In this document: positions 23,061-31,762 of the stretch, piece by piece | Position numbering within the stretch: the stretch's first letter is position 1 | Layout: each line of letters opens with the position of its first letter | Assembly: GCA_027346125.1 (NCBI GenBank) | Contig: DAIEST010000183.1 | Location: forward strand, 1-35,538 | Length of the DNA: 35,538 nucleotides | Direction: 5' to 3' | From: Leptospirillum sp. | GTDB taxonomy: Bacteria; Nitrospirota; Leptospirillia; Leptospirillales; Leptospirillaceae | Notes under the pieces: model-generated | Databases searched by the model: none | What the model was told of the DNA's origin: nothing | Seen by the model: the letters and a program-made list of their open reading frames with translations, nothing else | Made by a program: the position numbers and the translations under genes

Positions 23061-25606
23061 TCGGGTTCCTGTTTCTCCTCAGGTTTTCCGTTTTGTCCCT
23101 CCTCCGTCAACGCTGGGTCTTTCTCCTGACCCTTCTGGGGGTTTCCACGGGAACGGCGGTGGTTTCGGCTGTCCTTCTCGCCAACAACAGCGCGCTCCAC
23201 TCCTTCAGGAACGCGGTTTCTCATGTCCAGGGAAAAACCGACTACGCGATCCGGAGTCCCGCAGGGGTGCTTTTTTCGGACCGGGTGCTCGACCGGCTGG
23301 AACGGACTCTCCCTTCGCTCGATTTCGAGATTTCGCCTCTTCTGACCCGGACAGTCCGCTACCAGGGAGAGGTCTTCTGGGTGAGGGGCGTCGATTTCCT
23401 CTCCTCGATCGACCATGTTTCCCGACACGCTTCTTTCGGGGTCCTGACCCGGGGAGGCGCGTTTCTCCCTCCCGGCGGTCTGGCCCGTCTGGGGATCCGG
23501 CCGGGAAGCGCGATCCGGGTTCTCTTCGGAACCCGGCTGGTTTCCATTCCCGTTGCCGGCGAGATCCCCCCTTCCCCTTCCGATTCCCTGATCCCCTCGA
23601 ACACGCTGTTCATGGATTTGTCCTGGGCCCAGATGCGCTTCGGGGCCTCCGGAAAGTTGAGCCGGATCGATCTTCGCTGGAAAGGCAAGCCCCCGTCCCC
23701 GAAAGAGAGGGCAGAATGGAAACGGATCGTGAAAGACAGGATTGGCCCAGGGCTCTCCCTGATCAGCGAACGGGAGCGTCACAAGGAATTTTCGCGCCTT
23801 CTGTTCTCCTATCGCTCCAACCTCTTTGCCCTCAGCCTGGTCTCTCTCATCGTCGGGATGTTCCTGATCTACAACACGCTTTCCCTGTTGACCCTCCAGA
23901 ACCGCAGACAGTTCTCGACCTTCCGGCTTCTCGGAGCCACGCCGGGAGGGATCCGGGGGCTCGTCCTCCTTCAGGGGCTCTTTGTGGGGTGTCTGGGAGG
24001 AGGAATCGGCATCCTGTTCGGGCACCTTCTCTCCCGTCTCACCATCGGCGCCGTTTCCAGGACGCTCGACACCCTCTATCTTCCCGTGGGGATCCTCCCG
24101 GGGTACGGAGCGACCCGGGAGGATCTCGAACTCTGGGTGCTGACCATCGGGGCGTCTCTTTTTTCCGCCTCTTTTCCTGCCCGGGAAGCGGTCAGGGTTC
24201 AGCCCATCCTCTCCCAGAACCGGATTTCCCTGGAACGGGCACTGGAACGAAAGGGATCGAACCGTTTTCTGTACGGGATTCTTGCCTTTGTCGTCGGGGT
24301 TGTGTTTCTCGATCTCGGGCCTGTCGGGGGCTTTCCCCTGTTCGGGTACCTGGGGGCGCTCCTCTGGGTATTTGCCGCGAGTCTCTGCGTTCCCCTCTGC
24401 GTCCGGGGGGGCTCGGCCATTGTCGGGAGGGTCCGGCAAATCTTTTCCATGAGTTCCCCCGTCGGCGAACTCGCCCTTTCCCATTTCCGTTTCGGGATTT
24501 CGCGGAGCGGAATCGCCATTTCTTCTGTCATGATCGGGTTGGCGATGATGACGGGAATCGTCATTCTGGTCCATTCTTTCGAACAGACGCTGAACCTCTG
24601 GATCTCCCAGAATCTTGTCGCCGATCTTTACGTCAAGCCCTTGTCCTGCCGGGCGGCCGTCTGCGGGGATGTTCTGGGGGAACGGGTCGTCGACGCCATA
24701 CGGACGCTCCCCGATGTCGATTTCGTCGCCCGGTACGCCTCTTTTCCCGCGCTTTACAGGGGGCGTTCCATCCGGATCGGATTTACCGAACTGGATCGGG
24801 TCCGGAAACGGGCTCCTCTCTCCCTGATGACGGAGCATCCCCGCAGGGTTCTGGACGACTTCGAGGAAGGTCGGGGGGTTCTTGTCTCGGAGAGCTTCTC
24901 CTACCATTCCGGAAAGCGGGAGGGGGATTTCCTGACCCTTCCTTCGCCCGTCGGGCCGACGACGGTCCGGATCCTTTCGCTCTACCACGATTACTCCTCC
25001 GAAGCCGGCGTCGTTCTTTTTCCCTATTCCAGGCTCGGATCCCTGTTCAGATCCCGGGAGGTGACGAATCTTTCCATTTTTCTGAAGGACAACCGTCCGT
25101 CCGACCCCGTGATCGAGACCCTTCTCCATTCCCTGCCGGGACACCCGAAACTGTTTGTCCGTTCCCAGCCGGAACTGAAGCGGCGGGTGCTCCGGATCTT
25201 CCATCAGTCCTTCGCGATCACCTATGCTTTATTGGGGATCAGTCTGGTCGTTTCCGTCATCGGTGTCGGAAACACCCTGATCATGCTCCTGTACGAACGG
25301 GAGCAGGAGTTTGCCCTGATGAGATCCATGGGCTTCCTCCTGTCAGATCTGCGAACAATGCTTGTGCTGGAGGCGTTCTATATGGGGCTCACCGGAACCG
25401 TTCTGGGACTGCTTCTGGGTACGGGGGTAGGATGGATCATTGTCCATGTCATCAACCGGCAGGCGTTCGGATGGACAATCCTCTGGACGTGGCCGGCCGG
25501 AACCGTGCTCTCTCTCTCGGCGATCCTGCTGATCGTGGCGACTGCGGCAAGTCTTCTTCCTGCCCTGTTGCTGAAGAAAAACAGACCTTCGGGACGGGAA
25601 GAGTGA
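23057..25606 (+). CDS. FtsX-type ABC transporter permease (double, MacB/AttFG-like)
   Basis: The 849-residue protein has one N-terminal membrane segment with a large external domain, then FtsX-type segments around residues 250-400, two in the middle, a second external domain (about 500-690) and a final FtsX bundle (ALLGISLVVSVIGVGNTLIMLLYEREQEFALMRSMGFL, VLEAFYMGLTGTVLGLLLGTGVG). It is thus a permease with two FtsX modules in one chain, as in AttF-AttG type exporters of hydrophobic or lipid-linked cargo. Start is GTG overlapping the ATPase stop; its stop overlaps the AttH-like gene (GTGA). Confidence 0.88.
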   Translation: MIGFLFLLRFSVLSLLRQRWVFLLTLLGVSTGTAVVSAVLLANNSALHSFRNAVSHVQGKTDYAIRSPAGVLFSDRVLDRLERTLPSLDFEISPLLTRTVRYQGEVFWVRGVDFLSSIDHVSRHASFGVLTRGGAFLPPGGLARLGIRPGSAIRVLFGTRLVSIPVAGEIPPSPSDSLIPSNTLFMDLSWAQMRFGASGKLSRIDLRWKGKPPSPKERAEWKRIVKDRIGPGLSLISERERHKEFSRLLFSYRSNLFALSLVSLIVGMFLIYNTLSLLTLQNRRQFSTFRLLGATPGGIRGLVLLQGLFVGCLGGGIGILFGHLLSRLTIGAVSRTLDTLYLPVGILPGYGATREDLELWVLTIGASLFSASFPAREAVRVQPILSQNRISLERALERKGSNRFLYGILAFVVGVVFLDLGPVGGFPLFGYLGALLWVFAASLCVPLCVRGGSAIVGRVRQIFSMSSPVGELALSHFRFGISRSGIAISSVMIGLAMMTGIVILVHSFEQTLNLWISQNLVADLYVKPLSCRAAVCGDVLGERVVDAIRTLPDVDFVARYASFPALYRGRSIRIGFTELDRVRKRAPLSLMTEHPRRVLDDFEEGRGVLVSESFSYHSGKREGDFLTLPSPVGPTTVRILSLYHDYSSEAGVVLFPYSRLGSLFRSREVTNLSIFLKDNRPSDPVIETLLHSLPGHPKLFVRSQPELKRRVLRIFHQSFAITYALLGISLVVSVIGVGNTLIMLLYEREQEFALMRSMGFLLSDLRTMLVLEAFYMGLTGTVLGLLLGTGVGWIIVHVINRQAFGWTILWTWPAGTVLSLSAILLIVATAASLLPALLLKKNRPSGREE

Positions 25607-26781
25607 AAAAGCGGACGATCTCGTTCGGAATCGCCTTTTTCCTGGGTTTCTCTTTCTGGGTCGCGGGATCGGGCCTCCTGTCCCGGGCGCTTGCGCTTCC
25701 CCCTTCCGGAGGGGGGTCCGACTCCGTCGGATCCCTGATGAACCCGCACCCCGGGTATGCGATCGAATGGTGGTACCTGACGGGAAGGCTCCATGTCCCG
25801 GGAGAACCCGGAGCCGACGGGTTTGAAGGAACCTTCTTCCGGTTTGAAACGGGATACCGGCATCCCGGGGGTCTTCCGGCTTCGCCCTGGGAACCGAAAA
25901 CGATCCTCTCGTTCCATGGAGCGTTTACGGACCCTTCCCGACCTCTTTTCCGATGGACACAGTCCATGGGACGGACGTTCAGGCAGTCCTCTGTGCTTCA
26001 TTCGGATCCGTTGCGCGTGTCGCTGGAGGGCAACCGCCTTGTCTTTCATTCCGATCCCCGCGACGCGCGGCGTTTTTCCCTGCATCTTCTCGAGCAGGTC
26101 AAAGACAAAGTCCTGGATCTGACGCTGACGGGAGAAGGCCGCCCGCTATGGGAATCGGAAACGGGGAAACTCGTCACGGGGCCGGGACCGGAAGACTGGG
26201 CGTGGTATCTCTCCTATCCGGCATTGTCCGTCTCGGGACGGATCGGTACCGTCGTCCATGGGGCGATCGTCGCCTGGAAGACAGTGCGGGGGGTTGCCTG
26301 GTTCGATCACGAGTGGACCCGCGCGATGCTGGGTCAGGGACAGACCGGATGGATCTGGATGGGAGGAAGGATCCGGGGAGAAACGGCCCTGATGGCCTTC
26401 GAAATGCAGAAGAATGGCCATCCGGACCATTTCAGGGGAGGAACCTTCAAAGAGAAGGGATCCGATCCCGTCTGGATCGGATCCGGAGGAATCCGCTTTC
26501 ATGTGCTCTCCGCATGGAGAAGCCCTCATACCGGTATCTGCTACCCCCGGGAGATCCGGATCACCTTCCCCGGGCAAAAAAAGCAGTTTCTGATCCGGCC
26601 GATTGCGACCGACCAGGAACTGGGCGGCACTCCCTCCTATTGGGAAGGAGCGGTCCGGATCCTGGATCCGGTCTCGAGACAGCCTCTTGGAGAGGGATAT
26701 CTGGAACTGACCGGATTCTCCCGTTTGTCGCCGGACGCCTGTCTTCATTGGGCGGAAGATCTCATCGGTAGAAAGCCTTGA
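25603..26781 (+). CDS. AttH-like exported lipocalin-type protein (CrtC/AttH family)
   Basis: The 392-residue protein begins with a signal peptide (FGIAFFLGFSFWVAGSGLLSRALA). It continues with the family start HPGYAIEWWYLTGRL, then FEGTFFRFETGYR, GVAWFDHEWTRAMLGQ and GWIWMGGRI, and ends with EGAVRILD and LELTGFSR. This is the AttH/carotenoid 1,2-hydratase-like fold, often called secreted hydrolase though its chemistry is poorly known. Its place after an ABC ATPase and a double FtsX permease repeats the attEFGH order known from Agrobacterium. Its end overlaps the convergent SemiSWEET gene by 20 bp. Export is well supported; the function is not. Confidence 0.82.
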   Translation: MKKRTISFGIAFFLGFSFWVAGSGLLSRALALPPSGGGSDSVGSLMNPHPGYAIEWWYLTGRLHVPGEPGADGFEGTFFRFETGYRHPGGLPASPWEPKTILSFHGAFTDPSRPLFRWTQSMGRTFRQSSVLHSDPLRVSLEGNRLVFHSDPRDARRFSLHLLEQVKDKVLDLTLTGEGRPLWESETGKLVTGPGPEDWAWYLSYPALSVSGRIGTVVHGAIVAWKTVRGVAWFDHEWTRAMLGQGQTGWIWMGGRIRGETALMAFEMQKNGHPDHFRGGTFKEKGSDPVWIGSGGIRFHVLSAWRSPHTGICYPREIRITFPGQKKQFLIRPIATDQELGGTPSYWEGAVRILDPVSRQPLGEGYLELTGFSRLSPDACLHWAEDLIGRKP

Positions 26782-27034
26782 GGACGAGAATGGAAATGGA
26801 GAGAACCAGGGTAATCGTATTGAAGAGGATGATCGGCAGGGAGTCCAGCAGGACGCCATACAGGAGCCAGAGGGCCACACCGGTCGAAAAAAGGATGTAC
26901 ATCGATCCGGACAGGCTCCGGGTATCGCGGGTCTTCCAGACTTTGAGCACCTGCGGAAGGAAGGCGACCGTCGTCAGCGTTCCCGCCAGAAAACCGATGG
27001 CCGTCCGTACGTTCTCCATCCCGGCCGGGGTCAT
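26762..27034 (-). CDS. SemiSWEET (MtN3/PQ-loop) sugar transporter
   Basis: SemiSWEETs are three-helix proteins that dimerise to move sugars. The 90-residue product has AIGFLAGTLTTVAFLPQVLKVWKTRDTRSLS (PQ-loop with the PQ pair), a second helix ILFSTGVALWLLYGVLL and a third IILFNTITLVLSISILVLK, exactly the family layout and length. I use ATG 27034 (MTPAGMENVR); ATG 27019 is an alternative and neither has a strong ribosome site. It faces the AttH-like gene and overlaps its end. Confidence 0.88.
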   Translation of the reverse strand: MTPAGMENVRTAIGFLAGTLTTVAFLPQVLKVWKTRDTRSLSGSMYILFSTGVALWLLYGVLLDSLPIILFNTITLVLSISILVLKAFYR

Positions 27035-27088
27035 CCGATCCGCCCGTGGCACAGACAAGCGCTCTCTTTCCGGAAAAAGGTTCCCCTC

Positions 27089-27532
27089 ATGATCGCGACC
27101 GCCCTCCATCCGTTCCTGGTCCATTTTCTGGTTGCCGCAGCGGCGGTCTTTCTCCTGTCCAGAATTCCGGGACGCCTTTCGGTCGCGCTGTCTCCCATGA
27201 GACGATTCCTTTGCGTTCTGTTGCTCATCCTTTTTCCGCTGGTGGTGTCGGCCGGGATATTGGCGCGGGCCTATCTGCTCGGTCATCATGTCCAGGGGAA
27301 CGAAAGAGGACTGACGGTCCATTTGTGGATGGGGGTTCTGACGGCCATCGTCTGGATTCCGATGGTGACGGAGCAGATCCTGGTGAAGGAGGAAGAATCG
27401 GCATCACGGAAAAGATCCTGGTTCCAGCGCCCGTGGTGGTGGGTTCTGGCGGCGTCGATGCTCGTCTCGACCGCATTTCTGGGCGGGGAGCTTGTCTACG
27501 GAAGTCATGGCTTCGCGTTTCCGGTCAAATAA
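27089..27532 (+). CDS. DUF2231-like inner-membrane protein
   Basis: The 147-residue protein begins HPFLVHFLVAAAAVFLLS, the mark of the DUF2231 family, and has four hydrophobic segments ending in LVSTAFLGGELVYGSHGFAF. The two conserved histidines and the GGELVYxxG block suggest a cofactor or metal site in the membrane; this is not proven. It overlaps the end of the convergent rrf2 gene by 8 bp. No function is assigned. Confidence 0.7.
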   Translation: MIATALHPFLVHFLVAAAAVFLLSRIPGRLSVALSPMRRFLCVLLLILFPLVVSAGILARAYLLGHHVQGNERGLTVHLWMGVLTAIVWIPMVTEQILVKEEESASRKRSWFQRPWWWVLAASMLVSTAFLGGELVYGSHGFAFPVK

Positions 27533-27950
27533 AGAACATCGGATTGGATTCGTTCCGGTCCTTCTGGGCGGCCGCCAGAAAATCCTTCAGCGTGATGTTG
27601 CTCATCAATCCGACCAGTTGGGACGTCAGCTGCTGATAGATGGCCTGTGTGGCCACTCCTGGAGGCGATGCCGGGTCGTAGAAGGTGATTCCGCCCTCGA
27701 TGAGTTCCAGAAGACGGTAAAGAGAGACCTCTTCGGGGGTCAGCCCCAGCCTGTATCGTCCCTGTCGTCCCCGGGTGCTCTCGATGACGCCTCCCTTGAC
27801 CAGCAACGCCAGAATCTGCTTGAGAAACGGGTTCGGGATTCCGGCCCGGGTCGAGATCTGGGATCCGGAAAGCCCGGATTCCCGGGCAATTGCCAGTTCG
27901 ATCAGTGCCCGAACCGCGTATTCCACACGCTGAGAGAGTCTGCAAGCCAT
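27525..27950 (-). CDS. Rrf2-family transcriptional regulator
   Basis: Rrf2 regulators such as IscR and NsrR carry an N-terminal winged helix and often an Fe-S cluster. The 141-residue protein matches the family from MACRLSQRVEYAVRALIELA to the wing VIESTRGRQGRYRLGLTPEEVSLYRLLELIEG. After that, the three cysteines needed for a cluster are absent; only Cys3 exists. It therefore probably senses something else or is a ligand-free repressor. An AAAGGGG site lies 6 nt before the ATG. It ends the dksA-lgt-sensor cluster, 18 nt after the sensor. Confidence 0.9.
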   Translation of the reverse strand: MACRLSQRVEYAVRALIELAIARESGLSGSQISTRAGIPNPFLKQILALLVKGGVIESTRGRQGRYRLGLTPEEVSLYRLLELIEGGITFYDPASPPGVATQAIYQQLTSQLVGLMSNITLKDFLAAAQKDRNESNPMFFI

Positions 27951-27968
27951 TCTTGTCCCCTTTAACTT

Positions 27969-29744
27969 TCAGGATTTGAAGCGGCTGAGTTCCTGTTCCA
28001 GTTCCCTTGCGACTTTCAGGATCTCCCGGAGCCTCATCTCCATCACCGGACGTCTGGCCTCCCGGACCCGTTCTTTTTCCTGAAGCTCCTGAAGCTCGCC
28101 TTCGATTGTCCGGAGCGATTCGGACTCCATGGCGACTTTTCTCTCCAGTGCCAGAAGTATCTGGCCCAGAGGGCCCATCAGTCCCGAGATCTGCCGGAAA
28201 TCCCTGACTGAAAGAGGGATATGCTCTTCGGCAAGAGATCCCGTCCCCCCTTCGGCATCCATGTGCAGCAATTCCTTGAATTCACCCTGAAGATCCTCGA
28301 AGTTCCGGGCCGATAAAGTCGCCATCTCGGCGGTTTTCCGGGAGAGTTCGGTCATGGCGTCGGAGATGGGCCGCAGGGCTCGACCGTAGGGTCCGGTCTG
28401 GGCGGACTGAATGGAAATCTCCATGGCAACCCGGTGAGTCTCGTCCGAAATCTCCTTCATCCATTGGAGGATTTCTTCCAGCCTGGCTTCCCCCGCCTTG
28501 ATTGCGGAGATCTGCCGTTTTTTTCCTTTTTCCGCTCTTTCCAGGGACGCAAGAGTCGAGATTCCGTTGAGAACTTCCTGGATCCCCATCCGGAGAATAT
28601 TGGCCCGTTCCATCAGATCCATGAATGACTCTCGGGGAACCGGCCCTGCCCCTGCCCGGCCAATATCGGTATGAAGAGACTGGATCCTGAGCCCGATCTG
28701 GCGAAGTTCCTGTTTCCATTCGAGGTCTTCTCTCCTCTGGGCGTCGCTGTCTTCCGAGAGACGTTCGGAATGGCTCGTCACCCAGCGGACACGGTCGGAG
28801 ATTTCTCCGATCCACCCCTGGAACAGGTCAATGAACCGATTGACGAACAATGCAAGCTGTCCGATCTCGTCTTCCCGTTTCAGCGTAAGACGGGTCTTGA
28901 GATCCGGATTCTGGGCAGCGATCTGTCCCATTGTACCCGAGACGCTGACAAGCGGGGTGACCAGTTTCCCCCGGATCATCCAGATCAGGAGAAGGACAAG
29001 GACTTCAAGAGTGCCCAGAAATGCCCAGAAAAGCTTCATTCCCAGCGCATGGAGCGAACGATGGTAGGAGGCGGAATCCTGATATGCGGCGACATATCCC
29101 AGAACGGCCCCTTCGCTGTTGTGGCACATCTGGCAAGAGGCAGCGTTGGGAATGGCCTTGAGAAGGATGAACGCGGGAGGAGACGACTCGGGACGCGATT
29201 CGAGAAATGCCGGTTTCGGGTAGCCGGATGAGGAGGACAGTTCCATCTTCTGGTAGGCATTGATCGCTTCGGGCGTTTCCAGAAGATCCATCCGGAGTTC
29301 CTGCGGTCTCAGTCTTCTGGCCTGACCGAGAGTCGGCAGAAGGATCGCGCGTTTTCTCATCTCCTCGATGGTGGAGATGTCTGAAAATGCCGGCGTTTGT
29401 CCATCGGATTTGAGAAGGATGATTCCTTCCCTGTTCTTCCGGATTTTCGGAGCATCCAGGAGATCCCTCGATCCGACAATGTCCTGGTGCTCCATCAGAA
29501 GGGAGAGCGTGTGGGTGAAAAAATCGAGTCTCTGTCGGAGGGATTGCTGTATCTGGTTTCGATCCCGGACGGCGACAATATGATAGATCTGGAACCCCAC
29601 TCCCGTGAAACCAAATGCAAGAAGCAGAAAAAACCACAGAAAAAGACGTGTGGTCAACCGCTTCCGCCAGGGAACTTTCCCGATGATGGGGGGGAGACCG
29701 TGTGGAAGTTTCTGTGTGGTGGAGAGTGGACTTGACGGTCCCAT
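27969..29744 (-). CDS. Chemoreceptor-like membrane sensor with a CxxCH haem site and HAMP domain
   Basis: The 591-residue protein has a membrane segment (LFLWFFLLLAFGFTGVGFQIYHIVAV), an external domain of about 170 residues with ASCQMCHNSEG (CxxCH at about 205) typical of DUF3365/Tll0287-like haem sensors, a second membrane segment (LFWAFLGTLEVLVLLLIWMI) and a HAMP region. The long C-terminal coil holds HRVAMEISIQSAQTGPYGRALRPISDAMTELSRKTAE, which aligns roughly with the MCP tip (NAAIEAARAGE...) but is divergent, so coupling to CheA is uncertain. A c-type haem would make it a redox or gas sensor. It follows lgt by 9 nt, with GGGAGGGG before the ATG. Confidence 0.75.
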   Translation of the reverse strand: MGPSSPLSTTQKLPHGLPPIIGKVPWRKRLTTRLFLWFFLLLAFGFTGVGFQIYHIVAVRDRNQIQQSLRQRLDFFTHTLSLLMEHQDIVGSRDLLDAPKIRKNREGIILLKSDGQTPAFSDISTIEEMRKRAILLPTLGQARRLRPQELRMDLLETPEAINAYQKMELSSSSGYPKPAFLESRPESSPPAFILLKAIPNAASCQMCHNSEGAVLGYVAAYQDSASYHRSLHALGMKLFWAFLGTLEVLVLLLIWMIRGKLVTPLVSVSGTMGQIAAQNPDLKTRLTLKREDEIGQLALFVNRFIDLFQGWIGEISDRVRWVTSHSERLSEDSDAQRREDLEWKQELRQIGLRIQSLHTDIGRAGAGPVPRESFMDLMERANILRMGIQEVLNGISTLASLERAEKGKKRQISAIKAGEARLEEILQWMKEISDETHRVAMEISIQSAQTGPYGRALRPISDAMTELSRKTAEMATLSARNFEDLQGEFKELLHMDAEGGTGSLAEEHIPLSVRDFRQISGLMGPLGQILLALERKVAMESESLRTIEGELQELQEKERVREARRPVMEMRLREILKVARELEQELSRFKS

Positions 29745-29753
29745 GGCCCCTCC

Positions 29754-30572
29754 CTATCTCAAGGATTGCGAAATCGGCCGGGCGGTCTCTTCTTTTTGAT
29801 TTTTTCGGAGACTGAAGATCACGATCCCCAGTCCCAGAAAGATCATGGGAACGGACAGCATCTGTCCCATGGTGACCGGACCGATCAGAAATCCCAGTTG
29901 CGGGTCGGGTTGGCGAAAAAATTCCCCGATTGTCCGGAAAAGTCCGTAGCACCCGATGAACGTTCCGAACAAGACCCCCTCCGGTCGCTGTTTCCGGGAC
30001 AGGACAAAAAGAATGAGGAACAAAAGGATGCCTTCCATGAACGCTTCGTACAGCTGGGACGGATGGCGGCAGATCGGACCTCCCATCGGAAACTCCATGC
30101 ACCAGGGAACATCGGTTTCCCGACCGAAGAGTTCGCCATTGATGAAATTCCCGATCCGTCCAAAGAAAAGTGCGATCGGAACGGGGAGAACGGCCAGATC
30201 GGCAAGGCTGAGAAAAGAGATCTTCCGGTTTCTGGCGAAGAGCCATCCGGCAACCAGAACCCCGACAAATCCCCCATGGAACGACATTCCGCCCTTCCAG
30301 ACAGAGACGATCTCCAGCGGGTGGCTGACGTAGTACGAAAAATTGTAGACGAGAACATACCCCAGCCTTCCCCCGAGAATGACACCCAAGGCCGCGTAGG
30401 ACAGGAAGTCGTACACTCCGTCCTTGTCGAGGGGAACGGATTTTTTGCGAACCTCGGACTTGAGCAGAAAATAGGCCACGAAGAAGCCGATGACGTACAT
30501 CAGACCGTACCACCGGATTTTTAATGGCCCAAGCTTCAGGAGGACAGGATTGAAATCAGGATAGGGGATCAT
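29754..30572 (-). CDS. lgt: Prolipoprotein diacylglyceryl transferase
   Basis: Lgt transfers diacylglycerol from phosphatidylglycerol to the lipobox cysteine of lipoprotein precursors in the inner membrane. The 272-residue protein has the N-terminal RWYGLMYVIGFFVAY, the SFHGGFVG block, the signature FFGRIGNFINGELFGR and HPSQLYEAFMEGI, with seven hydrophobic segments and normal length. The ATG at 30572 lacks a strong ribosome site; 26 nt separate it from the dksA-like gene upstream, so it is likely co-transcribed. It appears intact. Confidence 0.96.
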   Translation of the reverse strand: MIPYPDFNPVLLKLGPLKIRWYGLMYVIGFFVAYFLLKSEVRKKSVPLDKDGVYDFLSYAALGVILGGRLGYVLVYNFSYYVSHPLEIVSVWKGGMSFHGGFVGVLVAGWLFARNRKISFLSLADLAVLPVPIALFFGRIGNFINGELFGRETDVPWCMEFPMGGPICRHPSQLYEAFMEGILLFLILFVLSRKQRPEGVLFGTFIGCYGLFRTIGEFFRQPDPQLGFLIGPVTMGQMLSVPMIFLGLGIVIFSLRKNQKEETARPISQSLR

Positions 30573-30598
30573 TGGCTGTCGGGGGGGGCTTCGGCGGA

Positions 30599-31009
30599 TT
30601 AAGCCGAGTCTGTATCCCTGATTGATTCCTCTCTTTCAATTTTCTCAAGTTCTTCCTTTTTCCGTTGACAGATGATGCAGAGTTGGGCAAAAGGCATCAC
30701 CTTCAACCGCTTTTCCTCGATCTCTCCCGAACATTCCTCGCAATAGCCGTAATTGCCCTCGTCCAGTCGAAGGATCGCCAGCGTAATGGCCTTACGGATT
30801 TTATTCCGCATTTCCAGAAGAGCGAGGTCGACGCCTTCCCCCATATCGATCGATGACAAATCCCCCTGGTCAAGAACCGAATCGAGACGATGCTCGTTTT
30901 CCGGGCCGATCTGCCGGGCCAGATGTTGACGGATGTCTTTTTCGACTTCCGCTTTCTTTGAGAGGAGGATTTCCTTTAATCTCTGGTGACGCTCTTCTGT
31001 CTTGACCAT
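30599..31009 (-). CDS. DksA/TraR-family zinc-finger protein
   Basis: DksA-type proteins bind RNA polymerase through its secondary channel and tune transcription, often with ppGpp. The 136-residue product has an N-terminal coiled coil with the tip residues DLSSIDMGE, and the zinc finger YCEECSGEIEEKRLKVMPFAQLCIICQ (C-x2-C...C-x2-C). The length is nearer short DksA forms. It could regulate its cluster only indirectly. The ATG follows AAGGAT closely. It is divergent from the nth gene, with about 90 bp between. Confidence 0.9.
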   Translation of the reverse strand: MVKTEERHQRLKEILLSKKAEVEKDIRQHLARQIGPENEHRLDSVLDQGDLSSIDMGEGVDLALLEMRNKIRKAITLAILRLDEGNYGYCEECSGEIEEKRLKVMPFAQLCIICQRKKEELEKIEREESIRDTDSA

Positions 31010-31102
31010 ATCCTTCTTAGCCTTTCTGATGGAGGGAACTGTCCGCCCATGAGTTTTTCAGAAAAAGGTCCAATCTTGTATCTGCCTACGGAAGGAAGAA
31101 AA

Positions 31103-31762
31103 ATGAACCTGATCAAGACGATTGACTTTCTTCAGCGAGTAGAACGCTTCATTGAGGAAGAAAGCCTGCCTGAACCGGCTGCCGAACAATTGGCAGGCGC
31201 AGGCAACCCTTATCAGGTTCTGATGATGACGATCCTCTCGTTGAGGACCAAGGACGAAGTCACGCTTCCAGCCGCCCTAAGGCTGTTCGAGCAGGCCCCA
31301 ACGCTTGAACGTCTCGCCAGAATGGAGACTGGGGCTGTTGAAAACAGCATATTTCCGGTCGGATTCTACAGGACGAAGGCTAAAACAATCAAGAGAATTG
31401 CAGAGATTCTTTTGGAAAAGCACGGAGGCAAGATTCCCGACACATTGCCCGAGCTTCTGTCCCTGCCGGGCGTCGGACTGAAAACGGCCAATCTCGTGCT
31501 GACCGTCGGCCACGAAAAGGACGGGTTCTGTGTTGATATTCATGTGCACAGGATCCTCAATCGCTGGGGAACGATCGAAACCAGGGATCCCGATGCAACT
31601 TACCGTCTGCTGGAACCGGTACTCCCTTCAAAATGGAAAAGGAGGGCAAATGCCCTCCTTGTTTCCTTCGGACAGCATGTTTGCCGTCCGGTCTCGCCAT
31701 ACTGCTCGAAATGCCCCCTGTCAGCGGACTGTGACCGTGTCAAAGTGGATAAACACCGGTGA
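31103..31762 (+). CDS. nth: Endonuclease III, DNA glycosylase/AP lyase
   Basis: Nth removes oxidised pyrimidines and cuts the abasic site. The 219-residue protein has the helix-hairpin-helix LLSLPGVGLKTANLVL with the catalytic lysine, DIHVHRILNRWG with the catalytic aspartate, and the [4Fe-4S] cluster C-x6-C-x2-C-x5-C in CRPVSPYCSKCPLSADC. The frame extends upstream to 30986, but I choose ATG 31103 because GGAAGGAAG precedes it and the length fits. Its 3' end overlaps the convergent flavoprotein gene by 42 bp. Confidence 0.94.
   Translation: MNLIKTIDFLQRVERFIEEESLPEPAAEQLAGAGNPYQVLMMTILSLRTKDEVTLPAALRLFEQAPTLERLARMETGAVENSIFPVGFYRTKAKTIKRIAEILLEKHGGKIPDTLPELLSLPGVGLKTANLVLTVGHEKDGFCVDIHVHRILNRWGTIETRDPDATYRLLEPVLPSKWKRRANALLVSFGQHVCRPVSPYCSKCPLSADCDRVKVDKHR

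Noticed and set aside
22925..25204. A 759-residue minus-strand open frame
   Set aside because: Shadow of the FtsX-type permease gene; no family features and very high charge and proline content.
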